From: Roseivirga sp. UBA6052
GTDB lineage: Bacteria; Bacteroidota; Bacteroidia; Cytophagales; Cyclobacteriaceae
Length of the DNA: 64,000 bases
Assembly (NCBI GenBank): GCA_002427755.1
Contig: DIYO01000001.1
Location: forward strand, 186,001 to 250,000
Direction of reading: 5' to 3'
Shown: positions 42,466 to 50,092 of the stretch, piece after piece
Layout of the letters: each line of letters opens with the position of its first letter
How positions within the stretch are numbered: the first letter of the stretch is position 1
The notes under the pieces: model-generated
What the model was told of the DNA's origin: nothing
Databases searched by the model: none
The model's input: only the letters and a program-made list of their open reading frames with translations
Translations under genes and position numbers: made by a program

Positions 42466-43287
42466 TCAGTTGAGTGCTAACTCCTTTTGCTTGGTTATTT
42501 TAAAAATAGCATCCTCTATAAAGTGAGGAATGATCTTCCGGTGAGTGAGGTTGATTTTATCTTCGTCTTCTAAATGAGCCATCATATCATCGTACTTGGC
42601 TTGCCCATAGTTATCAATGACTTTTTGTCTATTCTCTTCTTTTTGGAAATGTGCTTGCATACCGATTGGATCAGCTTCTGGGTGAAACTGTGTGCCAACA
42701 AATTCATTAGAGAACCTAACGGCCATTATGGCTCTTTCATAAGCTACATGGTCTCTAATTTTCTCTAGAGAAAGGATATGAGCACCATGGTCTTCAAAGA
42801 CATCTAAGTTAGGTTGGATCAGTTGCCAATCTCGAGAGTCAACAGCAAAATAAGGGTCTGCTAAGCCCTCTAGTATAGAATCAGATTTTCCAATATGTGT
42901 TTTATGAATAGGGTAGACACCAAATGATGTTTTCCTTCTAGGAGCTAAAGTGCCAAGTTCAAAATGTTCGCAAGCCATTTGGAAAGAATGACAAATGAAG
43001 AAGAAATACTTTTTGTTCTCCGAGGTAAGGTTGTGTTTCCACAGGCCATCTATAAGATCGAAGAAGTTCTCTTTCCATTCTCCTCCTTCTAACGGACTGC
43101 CAGGACCACCGCTAGAAATATATAAGTCGAAAGAGTTGTCTGGTATTTGATTGAGCTGTCTCACATCAAATTCTTCAGCAATTAGCTGGTCATTATACTC
43201 AGCAACAATTTCTCGTATACAACGCATCCCTTGATTAGGATGCCCATCATTCATATCTAAGATTGCTATGCGTAATTTGTCAGTCAT
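42466..43287 (-). CDS. Class I glutamine amidotransferase-like protein
   Basis: A 273-residue protein with the triad fold of class I amidotransferases: oxyanion strand 'YISSGGPGSPLEGG' (56-69), nucleophile C99 in 'FFFICHSFQMA', and H202/E204 in 'GTQFHPEADP'. The elbow reads ICHSFQ rather than GICLGHQ, but Cys, His and Glu are all there, so hydrolysis of Gln or of a gamma-glutamyl bond is plausible. The C-terminal extension (about 210-273) is charged. It lies between the GCS2-type ligase (7-bp gap) and the second ATP-grasp gene (1-bp gap). Role: probably supplies ammonia to, or trims, the product of the neighbouring ligases. Confidence 0.8.
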   Translation of the reverse strand: MTDKLRIAILDMNDGHPNQGMRCIREIVAEYNDQLIAEEFDVRQLNQIPDNSFDLYISSGGPGSPLEGGEWKENFFDLIDGLWKHNLTSENKKYFFFICHSFQMACEHFELGTLAPRRKTSFGVYPIHKTHIGKSDSILEGLADPYFAVDSRDWQLIQPNLDVFEDHGAHILSLEKIRDHVAYERAIMAVRFSNEFVGTQFHPEADPIGMQAHFQKEENRQKVIDNYGQAKYDDMMAHLEDEDKINLTHRKIIPHFIEDAIFKITKQKELALN

Positions 43288-43294
43288 AAGCGTA

Positions 43295-44392
43295 TCAACT
43301 CACGCCAACTAGGGTTTGCTCTGTTATATAATCGACAACCTTTTTAAGGTCACCAGTCTCTTCATAAACGGCCAGTTGCCTATCAGCACCCGTACCATTC
43401 TCTAAGATTTTATAAGTATTCTCTACTTCTTCTCTTGAACCAAGTTCATCTACAACATCATCTATAAAATCCAGTAATTCATGAATTAGAATCAGCGTAT
43501 TCACCTCTGATTCTTTTCCAAAATCAATGAGCTTTCCATTGATACCGTAACGACCGGCTCTCCACTTGTTCTCGTTAATCAGCTCCCTTTTGTAGGTCAT
43601 GAAATTGAGGTTAGAAGAGCGAAGTTTATACAGTTTGGCTGCTAGCGCTTGAATTAAGGCTGCAATGGTTATGGTTTCATCTACCGTTAATGGTATATCA
43701 CAAATTCGAATTTCGATAGTCGGGTAGAAGGGGTGCACACGAATATCCCACCAGATTTTCTTGGCATTGTCAATACAGCCTGTCTTAATTAATAGGTTAA
43801 TGTAATTCTCGTATTCTGAAATACTCTCAAATAATGGGGGTATACCCGTTCTAGGAAACTTGTCGAATACTTTTGATCTAAAGGATTTGAAACCCGTATT
43901 TCTACCTTCCCAAAAAGGAGAGTTAGAACTTAGGGCATAGATATGAGGAAGAAAGTATCTTATTGAGTTGGCAATATGCAAGGCCATGCTGCGATCTTCG
44001 ATACCTACATGCACATGCAGACCGAAAATTAAATTTGATCTCGCTGCGTCTTGAAGTTCTTGAATGATCTCGTTATAGCGCGGATTTGGTGTTATCAACT
44101 GCTTTTCCCACTCAGAAAATGGGTGAGTTGCTGAAGCGCCAATTTGGAAGCCTAAACTACTTGCAATCTCGCAAATGGTCTTTCGCAAATAGACTACCTG
44201 GTTTCGAGCATCTTTAATATCCGTACAGATGTTGGTACCCACCTCAACAACGGCTTGGTGCATTTCTGCCTTTACCTGATCTTCCATGTGCTTATGAGCA
44301 GCCTCTACAATCTTCTGCTCATGCGATGCAAGTTCCCTCGTTTGAGGGTCTATCACCATGTACTCTTCTTCTATGCCTAAAGTGAAGTTCAT
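43295..44392 (-). CDS. YbdK-type carboxylate-amine ligase (GCS2 family)
   Basis: Glutamate-cysteine-ligase-like enzyme. The ATG at 44392 gives 'MNFTLGIEEEYMVIDP', the family's usual N terminus with the catalytic Glu run; a longer frame from a TTG 18 codons upstream crosses the hairpin at 44411-44437. Other marks: 'EVGTNICTDIKDA', 'GASATHPFSEW', 'FGLHVHVGIEDRSMALHIAN' and 'IEIRICDIPLTVDET'. YbdK of E. coli has weak glutamate-cysteine ligase activity; the physiological substrate of most members is unknown. As the centre of a set with two ATP-grasp proteins and an amidotransferase, it should join an amino acid to a carboxylate. Length 365 residues, normal. Confidence 0.88.
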   Translation of the reverse strand: MNFTLGIEEEYMVIDPQTRELASHEQKIVEAAHKHMEDQVKAEMHQAVVEVGTNICTDIKDARNQVVYLRKTICEIASSLGFQIGASATHPFSEWEKQLITPNPRYNEIIQELQDAARSNLIFGLHVHVGIEDRSMALHIANSIRYFLPHIYALSSNSPFWEGRNTGFKSFRSKVFDKFPRTGIPPLFESISEYENYINLLIKTGCIDNAKKIWWDIRVHPFYPTIEIRICDIPLTVDETITIAALIQALAAKLYKLRSSNLNFMTYKRELINENKWRAGRYGINGKLIDFGKESEVNTLILIHELLDFIDDVVDELGSREEVENTYKILENGTGADRQLAVYEETGDLKKVVDYITEQTLVGVS

Positions 44393-44410
44393 TGTATCTA
44401 AAAATTTATT

Positions 44411-44437
44411 CGTGAACCTAAGATACTCAGGTTCACG
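44411..44437 (-). terminator. Hairpin inside the amidoligase operon
   Basis: CGTGAACCT (44411-44419) and AGGTTCACG (44429-44437) form a perfect 9-bp stem with a 9-nt loop, followed on the minus strand by AATAAATTTTTAG. It lies between the first ATP-grasp gene and the GCS2-type gene and may lower expression of the downstream genes. Confidence 0.5.
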
Positions 44438-44455
44438 AAGATTCAAATCACTTTA

Positions 44456-45457
44456 TCACTTGCTGCTCTTAGTCTTTGCAGCAGTTTTTTTGGCCGGAGC
44501 CTTTTTTGCAACAGGTTTTGCTACCTGGTTGCTTACAAATGTTCCCCATGTAAGATTCATTTGTCCCGGCTTCTGCTTCTTGGCTCTGCTAATGGCTAGG
44601 TTGGCAGCATTCTCTACAATCCAGTCGAAATTATCTTGTCCTACAGAATTAATGTCTGCATCAGGTGCAGGGTTACAAAAGTCTATGGCATAAGGAATAC
44701 CATCTCTAACAGCAAACTCAACCGTATTGAAGTCATAACCTAAGCCTTTGTTCAACTGCTTACAGTAGTCTTCAATCTGTTTCAACAGCTTTTTAGCCAC
44801 AGGAGCAGCATCCTGTACATACCTTAGATGGTGTGGATTTCTAGGCTCATATTGCATAATGTGAATATTGTCGCCACCCAATGCATAACATCTGAAATAT
44901 TCAGTGAACTGAATTTCTTCTTGAAGCATCATAACGAGTCTTTCGGTCTCAGCATGCTTAGCCCAAAGGTCTTCTGGATTTTCAACTTTATAAACGCTTT
45001 TCCAGCCGCCACCAGCATGTGGTTTCATATAAGCTGGAAATCCGATGTAGTCGAAAATGTAGTCCCAGTTAAGTGGGAAGGCCATGTTTCTGAAAGAGTT
45101 GTGATCTGTATCGTCTGGTCTCTCGTGAGATGGAAGGATCACGGTTTTAGGTACAGGAACTCCGATTTGCTCGGCTAAAGCATTATTAAAGAATTTCTCA
45201 TCGGCACTCCACCAAAATGGGTTGTTAATTACAGCGCATCCGCCAATGGCAGCGTTTTTTAAGAAAGCTCTGTAAAATGGAACGTCTTGTGAAATTCTAT
45301 CGATGATTACAGCATAATCTGTTGGCTTTGCTTGCTGAACTACATCAACAGTAACCGCTTCAGCTACTATACCGGATTCGTTCTTTTCGTTTACTCTATC
45401 AATAAACGCCCATGGAAAGGTGTCTTCTTGCCCGAATAAGATTCCAATTTTTTTCAT
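44456..45457 (-). CDS. ATP-grasp ligase with basic C-terminal tail
   Basis: A 333-residue cytoplasmic ATP-grasp ligase: pre-ATP-grasp Rossmann part (1-95), then 'FPAYMKPHAGGGWKSVYKVE' (about 149-168) with the ATP-binding Lys and Gly-rich loop, 'MMLQEEIQFTEYFRCYALGG' (hinge and strand), and 'VEFAVRDGIPYAIDFCNPAP' (about 248-267) with the Asp and Asn that bind magnesium. The general type is D-Ala-D-Ala-ligase/RimK-like. The last 20 residues are Lys/Ala/Pro-rich (AKKAPAKKTAAKTKSSK), like a histone H1 tail and not expected in this family. It is 21 bp downstream of the esterase and 9 bp upstream of the longest GCS2 frame. Confidence 0.82.
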   Translation of the reverse strand: MKKIGILFGQEDTFPWAFIDRVNEKNESGIVAEAVTVDVVQQAKPTDYAVIIDRISQDVPFYRAFLKNAAIGGCAVINNPFWWSADEKFFNNALAEQIGVPVPKTVILPSHERPDDTDHNSFRNMAFPLNWDYIFDYIGFPAYMKPHAGGGWKSVYKVENPEDLWAKHAETERLVMMLQEEIQFTEYFRCYALGGDNIHIMQYEPRNPHHLRYVQDAAPVAKKLLKQIEDYCKQLNKGLGYDFNTVEFAVRDGIPYAIDFCNPAPDADINSVGQDNFDWIVENAANLAISRAKKQKPGQMNLTWGTFVSNQVAKPVAKKAPAKKTAAKTKSSK

Positions 45458-45478
45458 TTCTAAGGTTGGTATTTCGTG

Positions 45479-46183
45479 TTATATCAGTGATAAATAATGT
45501 GGAAACATATCTCGCCAAATAGGCCAATCATGTTCAGCCCATTTTCTTTCATCGTACCAATGGTTGATTCCTTTCGAATTCAATAGGTGAGACATATGTT
45601 TGTTCGCATCTAAGCAAATATCCCATTCACCTACACCAAGTACTATGTTCATATTCCATAAATCAGGATGATTGGTACCTGGTAAAAAGTCCACAGGATT
45701 ATTAAAGAATACATTGTCATCATAATGTCCATCCATGAACATTTTAATGTCAAAAGCACCACTCATACTAAACATATGACTGACAGACTCAGGATGTTTA
45801 AATGCAAAATTAGCGGCATGGTAACCACCAAAGCTTGCACCGGCTACGGCAACTTTTGGTATGCTTTTCTCTATCCTTATGCCATTTACCAATTCGTCAA
45901 TTAAGAATTTGTCGTACCACGTGTGGTTTCTTACTCTATCGGCTGGGTGAATGCTTTTATTGTACCAACTATCCTTATCAATGCTATCAGGACAATACAA
46001 CTGAATCAATCCTTGTTCTACAAACCATCTGGCAGATTCAATCAATCCAAAATCCTTACTTTCATAATATCTACCCATTGTGGTTGGGAAGATGATAACC
46101 GGATAACCCGCATGACCATAAACTAACATTTCAATGTCTCGGCTGAGGGTTTGGGAGTACCATTTATGATATTGCTCTTTCAA
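45479..46183 (-). CDS. Alpha/beta-hydrolase esterase, first gene of the amidoligase cluster
   Basis: Cytoplasmic esterase-D-type hydrolase of 234 residues. The N terminus 'KWYSQTLSRDIEMLVYGHAG' and 'FPTTMGRYYE' are family-typical. The nucleophile Ser is in 'VAGASFGGYHA' (about 125-135), the acid near 'GVGEWDICLD', and the His in 'WAEHDWPIW' (about 218). No signal peptide. No ATG fits, so a TTG at 46183 is used as start. In related clusters such esterases accompany ATP-grasp ligases; here it probably opens or trims an ester or thioester intermediate. Divergent from another esterase at 46367, with an inverted repeat between. Confidence 0.85.
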   Translation of the reverse strand: MKEQYHKWYSQTLSRDIEMLVYGHAGYPVIIFPTTMGRYYESKDFGLIESARWFVEQGLIQLYCPDSIDKDSWYNKSIHPADRVRNHTWYDKFLIDELVNGIRIEKSIPKVAVAGASFGGYHAANFAFKHPESVSHMFSMSGAFDIKMFMDGHYDDNVFFNNPVDFLPGTNHPDLWNMNIVLGVGEWDICLDANKHMSHLLNSKGINHWYDERKWAEHDWPIWRDMFPHYLSLI

Positions 46184-46250
46184 AATATTATTCTGTATTT
46201 AAAAAATATATACTCGATCAATCACTTTATGATTTTACAAAGGTACTTTA

Positions 46251-46269
46251 AACAAAATAATGTTTTGTT
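46251..46269. promoter_or_regulatory. Inverted repeat between the divergent esterase genes
   Basis: AACAAAA-TAATG-TTTTGTT, 7-bp arms with a 5-bp spacer, 68 bp before the minus-strand esterase and about 100 bp before the plus-strand one. A shared operator is possible; AT-rich palindromes also arise by chance. Confidence 0.3.
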
Positions 46270-46354
46270 ATGAAAAGATTAATTTCATGCGAACGATTGC
46301 AGTCATTTTTCTGTTTTACAGTTAGTTAGGAATAGGATTTTCAGACCTAAGATT

Positions 46355-46362
46355 TACTTTTG
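46355..46362 (+). promoter_or_regulatory. -7 box giving a nearly leaderless esterase transcript
   Basis: TACTTTTG followed by CGCA and the ATG. As at 33216, the expected start site is at or next to the start codon. Confidence 0.5.
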
Positions 46363-46366
46363 CGCA

Positions 46367-47257
46367 ATGGAGTTGATAAGGCCATATTTTTCTTTCAAAA
46401 AGCCTTTTGTTAAGTCTAAATCTATTGCCTTACAAGATGGGTTATTGATCCACAAACTGCTTGTAAGATCTAGAAGATTAAAACGGAATGTAAAGGTTGA
46501 TATTTACATGCCTATGCCTTTCAACCCAGGTTCAAGACCTTACCCCGCTTTATTATTAAATGATGGACAAGATGCCGGGCAGTTAAACTTGGCAAAGTCG
46601 TTGCGAAGGCACCATCAACTCTCTGATAAGTTAGTGATTGTGGCGGTACACGCAGGTGATCGAATTAATGAATATGGAACAGCTGGAGTACCAGACTATC
46701 AGCATAGAGGATGGAAAGCTAAAACCTATGAAGATTTTATCGTTCACAAGCTGCTTCCTTATTTAAGAAAGCATTACCAGCTGTTCTTAGAGCAGAAGCT
46801 TTCATATACTGCTGGGTTCTCACTAGGAGGATTATCAGCAATAGATATGCTCTGGAGATATCCTGAGGTATTCTCAAAAACTGGGGTGTTTTCGGGTTCT
46901 TTTTGGTGGAGACACCAACCTCCAACTGACTATGATCCTGATGGGCATAGAATTATGCACGAAATTGTTCAGAAGGGTAGTTTTAAAGATGGTGTTAAGT
47001 TTTGGTTTCAGACAGGTACTCGAGATGAGGAATGCGATAGAAATAACAATGGCGTAATAGATGCGATTGACGATACGCTAGATCTGATCGATGAACTAAA
47101 ACAAAAGGGATATCAGAACAAGGATATTCAGTATGTAGAGATAGAAGGAGGAGAGCATAATTTTGACACTTGGTCTAAGATCTTTCCTGACTTTTTAAGC
47201 TGGTTGTATACTGAGATAATTGTAGAGAAGGAAAAGCCTGCTAGGCTTATTTCTTAG
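46367..47257 (+). CDS. Esterase (Fes/esterase-D type alpha/beta hydrolase)
   Basis: Alpha/beta hydrolase of 296 residues. Features: 'PALLLNDGQDAGQLNL' (about 64-79), nucleophile Ser in 'YTAGFSLGGLSAIDM' (about 147-161), Asp in 'FWFQTGTRDEECDRNNNGVI' and His in 'EIEGGEHNFDTWSKIFPDFL' near 270. No signal peptide is evident and the N terminus is basic. It belongs to the putative-esterase family that includes enterochelin esterase; the substrate here is unknown. It shares the divergent promoter region with the esterase of the amidoligase cluster, and its end overlaps the glsB gene by 11 nt, convergent. Confidence 0.85.
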   Translation: MELIRPYFSFKKPFVKSKSIALQDGLLIHKLLVRSRRLKRNVKVDIYMPMPFNPGSRPYPALLLNDGQDAGQLNLAKSLRRHHQLSDKLVIVAVHAGDRINEYGTAGVPDYQHRGWKAKTYEDFIVHKLLPYLRKHYQLFLEQKLSYTAGFSLGGLSAIDMLWRYPEVFSKTGVFSGSFWWRHQPPTDYDPDGHRIMHEIVQKGSFKDGVKFWFQTGTRDEECDRNNNGVIDAIDDTLDLIDELKQKGYQNKDIQYVEIEGGEHNFDTWSKIFPDFLSWLYTEIIVEKEKPARLIS

Positions 47258-48197
47258 TGTAATCTCCAATATGTCTGTCTAGCACAGATTGATGAATATC
47301 AGCAATAGTAACTATTAAACCCGTTTCTTCTACATCTCCAAAATCTGGATTCTTGGCTGTTCCGAAAGTTTTCATGGTAGAAGAAAGGTTCATGTAAATA
47401 TTAATTAAAGGCGGAATGAACTCGCCTCTTTCCTTAATTAGTTTATGTAAACGCTTGAAGCCTTCTTCATAGTCAGGATTGTCTGAGAAATGCTCATCAA
47501 ACAATGTTTTATCAAACCCCGAGAAGAGTGATTCTTTTGGTTTGCACAATCCATCTTTATCAGGAAAATACTTGCACATGAATGAAAGGAGTAGGTCTCT
47601 GGCTTCTTGATGATAAGACGTATACATGGTGACCTTACCAAAGAAGTATTTCATTTCAGGATAATTGACAATAATAGCTCCTAATCCATCCCAAATATTA
47701 GCAAGAGCAAAGACTCCCTTTCTTGGATTAACAGAAGGCTGATAACTTGGCTGAACCCAAGATCTTCCGAGCTCAATAGAATATGGAAGGTATTCAGACT
47801 TCATTTGATCTGAAAAGTCGAAATAATGGGCGGTTGACAAATCATAATCTCCAGTTTCTGGATTCAATGCGGTTTGGCCAGTTATAAATCTGTAACCACC
47901 TATGATTTCTTCATCTTCAGGATTATATACAATTAATTGATCGTAGCAACGCTCGCAGGTATCATAAGCATCAATATCAATTTCTTGCCCAGTACCGCCT
48001 CCTGCATCTCTAAAAGAAACTTCTCTTAGCCTGCCGATCTCCCGCATGGTATGTGGGGCATTATGATGATTCAAGATATAAATCTCATTGCCCCCTTTAT
48101 TCGTCTCACGAACGAACCTTTCTTCATTCAATTCTGCTCGAACTAATGCTTTGTCCACAGGAGGGATGATTTGCTTTATCTCTTTGCTTTCTGTCAT
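47247..48197 (-). CDS. glsB: GNAT/OlsB-type N-acyltransferase for glycine (amino-acid) lipids
   Basis: N-acyltransferase of 316 residues of the hemolysin-like/OlsB group that attaches a 3-hydroxy fatty acid to an amino acid, glycine in Bacteroides. Marks: 'MREIGRLREVSFRDAGGGTG' (about 51-70), 'DQLIVYNPEDEEIIGGYRF' (about 86-104), 'IELGRSWVQPSYQ' (about 141-153). The pair with a PlsC-like gene is the arrangement known for glsB-glsA in Bacteroides thetaiotaomicron. It overlaps the glsA gene by 4 nt (ATGA) and is translated after it. The amino acid could be glycine, serine-glycine or ornithine; the sequence does not decide. Confidence 0.85.
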   Translation of the reverse strand: MTESKEIKQIIPPVDKALVRAELNEERFVRETNKGGNEIYILNHHNAPHTMREIGRLREVSFRDAGGGTGQEIDIDAYDTCERCYDQLIVYNPEDEEIIGGYRFITGQTALNPETGDYDLSTAHYFDFSDQMKSEYLPYSIELGRSWVQPSYQPSVNPRKGVFALANIWDGLGAIIVNYPEMKYFFGKVTMYTSYHQEARDLLLSFMCKYFPDKDGLCKPKESLFSGFDKTLFDEHFSDNPDYEEGFKRLHKLIKERGEFIPPLINIYMNLSSTMKTFGTAKNPDFGDVEETGLIVTIADIHQSVLDRHIGDYTKK

Positions 48198-49045
48198 GTC
48201 AATTCTTTCAGCCTTGGCTTAAGTGCATATACTTGCTCCTTTGTCCAAGCTGACCACTCAATATCAGATTTAGAAGAATCATAGACCTCTGGGCCAATGG
48301 GTTCTCCGATAATAATATGTATCGTTGTTCCTTCTTGTTTGAAAAGCTCATCAACCAAATAGAGCATTTCGATATTGAATTTGAGACCAATCTTTTTCCT
48401 AAAGTTAGCTAATCTATAGAATCGATCGGTCAAACGACCTTCTATATAGACAGGTATTATAGGTTTTTGATATTTTTTTGCTTTAGAAATGAAGGTTTTT
48501 CTCCATAACAGATCCTTAATTTCTCCATTCACTTTTCTACTTACAAGACCGGCCGGAAAGATGAATGTGGCTGTGTCGGAAGCAAACTGTTGATCTACCC
48601 TTTGCAAGGATTCGGCAGCATTTTTTCCAACTTTATTTACCCCAATAAATCTATCTTTTAAGCTAGCGACACTGAGCAAAAAGTCATTCACTATAAACAT
48701 TAAATCGGGCCTAATGTCTTTAAGTACACTAATGATTGCTACTGCATCAAAGCCGCCCAATGGGTGGTTTGCTGCAAATATCACGCCTTTAGGAGGTTGA
48801 ATGACATTTTCTGTTCCGTGGACCTTTACCTTAATGTCAAACTTTTTCATTGTGGCTTGAGAGAACTCGTGTGGAGTAAAGCCTTTGGTGTTGTTGAAGT
48901 GTTCGTTCACTTCATCTTGATGCAGAATTTTCTCAATATAACGAATGATGAATCCGGGAATCCATTTAGCCGCTGTAGCATTCTTGCTAGCGATCAATCT
49001 CTTCACGTCAACAAACTTCTCCTGAGTCCCTAATTCATCTGCCAT
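48194..49045 (-). CDS. glsA: PlsC-like O-acyltransferase for glycine lipids
   Basis: Membrane-associated acyltransferase of 283 residues. The PlsC motif I is present in variant form, 'FAANHPLGGFDAVAI' (NHxxxxD), and motif III as 'FIFPAGLVSRKV'. With GlsB it adds the second acyl chain to the hydroxyl of an N-acyl amino acid, giving a zwitterionic or anionic membrane lipid. First gene of a two-gene operon; divergent from the DUF922 gene. Confidence 0.83.
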   Translation of the reverse strand: MADELGTQEKFVDVKRLIASKNATAAKWIPGFIIRYIEKILHQDEVNEHFNNTKGFTPHEFSQATMKKFDIKVKVHGTENVIQPPKGVIFAANHPLGGFDAVAIISVLKDIRPDLMFIVNDFLLSVASLKDRFIGVNKVGKNAAESLQRVDQQFASDTATFIFPAGLVSRKVNGEIKDLLWRKTFISKAKKYQKPIIPVYIEGRLTDRFYRLANFRKKIGLKFNIEMLYLVDELFKQEGTTIHIIIGEPIGPEVYDSSKSDIEWSAWTKEQVYALKPRLKELT

Positions 49046-49165
49046 CAGCCGACAATTATATCATTATTTAGATTGTGAATCAAAGAAATTCTCTTTGGTA
49101 GTAATTCATCATTTCTGACTTGATTGACATAGGCTTGATTTGCAGCCTTTTGTATATTTAAAGCA

Positions 49166-49711
49166 ATGATTCAAGGAAGACTATTTTTTATAACCTGTTT
49201 TGTCTTAGCAACTCTTCAAATACAGGCACAGAACACATATGATGCCACTAAAGACTATTTGGTATGGAAACAGGATTTTGCTTTGACTTGGGAATCGTAT
49301 AAAGGTGAGCCTGATAATAGTCTAACCTCAGAATATCAGGCACTTACTTATGTAAGTTTTTTACCTGTTGGAAAAACGCAAGACGCCAAGGTTGTATGCG
49401 TATTTGATGCTAAGAGTTCTTGGACTACTACGCAGTCGGGGTCGTTACTAAATCATCATCAAGTGCATTTTGATTTAGGAGAAGTTTATGCAAGACGGAT
49501 TAGGAGGGACCTTCAAGCACTTTTAACAGAAGGCAATTTGAATGAGAGGACCCAATTAGAAACGGTTGAAAAGAACTATGAACTTTACAGTGAAGAGTTT
49601 AATCAGTATAACGATGAAACATCTCACGGTATTGACAAGGCTCAGCAGCAAGTTTGGTTAAGAAAAGTAACAAATGCGTTGAGACAACTTTCTGAATACA
49701 AAATCGATTAA
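49166..49711 (+). CDS. DUF922-like secreted protein with degenerate zinc site
   Basis: Exported protein of 181 residues (signal peptide to 'QIQAQ'). It follows the DUF922 pattern of predicted secreted zinc proteases: 'ALTWESYKGEPD' (39-50), 'VFDAKSSWTT', then 'LLNHHQVHFDLGEVYARRIR' (94-113). The usual HExxH would be HEQxH; here it reads H97-H98-Q99-V100-H101, so the catalytic Glu is replaced by His. It may be an inactive, metal-binding relative. It starts a plus-strand transcript with a cupin (6-bp gap) and a MoaD-like gene (3-bp gap). Confidence 0.75.
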   Translation: MIQGRLFFITCFVLATLQIQAQNTYDATKDYLVWKQDFALTWESYKGEPDNSLTSEYQALTYVSFLPVGKTQDAKVVCVFDAKSSWTTTQSGSLLNHHQVHFDLGEVYARRIRRDLQALLTEGNLNERTQLETVEKNYELYSEEFNQYNDETSHGIDKAQQQVWLRKVTNALRQLSEYKID

Positions 49712-49717
49712 GGACTT

Positions 49718-50089
49718 ATGTCGCTATCAAAGAGATCTATTCTTAAAAAATTCGAAGAATTCGATGAGTACTGGTCACCCAGAATTATTGGAGAATTAAA
49801 TGGTCAATTGGTAAAGCTTGCTAAGCTGAAAGGAGACTTTGTTTGGCATAGCCATGATAACGAAGATGAGTATTTTCAAGTGTTTAAGGGTAAGCTGTTT
49901 ATGGAGTTTCGAGACACAACAGAAATTCTTGAAGAGGGAGATATGATCATAGTACCCAAAGGCATAGAACACAATCCGTATACAGAAGATGATAAAGAGG
50001 TTTGGGTCTTGTTATTCGAACCGAAAGAAACTTTGCATACAGGAACTGTTGAGTACGAGCACGCTAACAATAATCAAGAATGGATTTGA
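49718..50089 (+). CDS. Small cupin-domain protein
   Basis: Single-domain cupin of 123 residues. Motif 1 'WHSHDNEDEYFQVFKGKL' (43-60) gives the two His and the Glu of the metal site, and motif 2 'PKGIEHNPYTEDD' (about 84-96) the last His. The start has an AAGGA site 4 bp upstream. Small cupins of this form are enzymes or ligand sensors and the substrate is unknown. The 3-bp gap to the MoaD-like gene suggests joint production. Confidence 0.88.
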   Translation: MSLSKRSILKKFEEFDEYWSPRIIGELNGQLVKLAKLKGDFVWHSHDNEDEYFQVFKGKLFMEFRDTTEILEEGDMIIVPKGIEHNPYTEDDKEVWVLLFEPKETLHTGTVEYEHANNNQEWI

Positions 50090-50092
50090 TTT

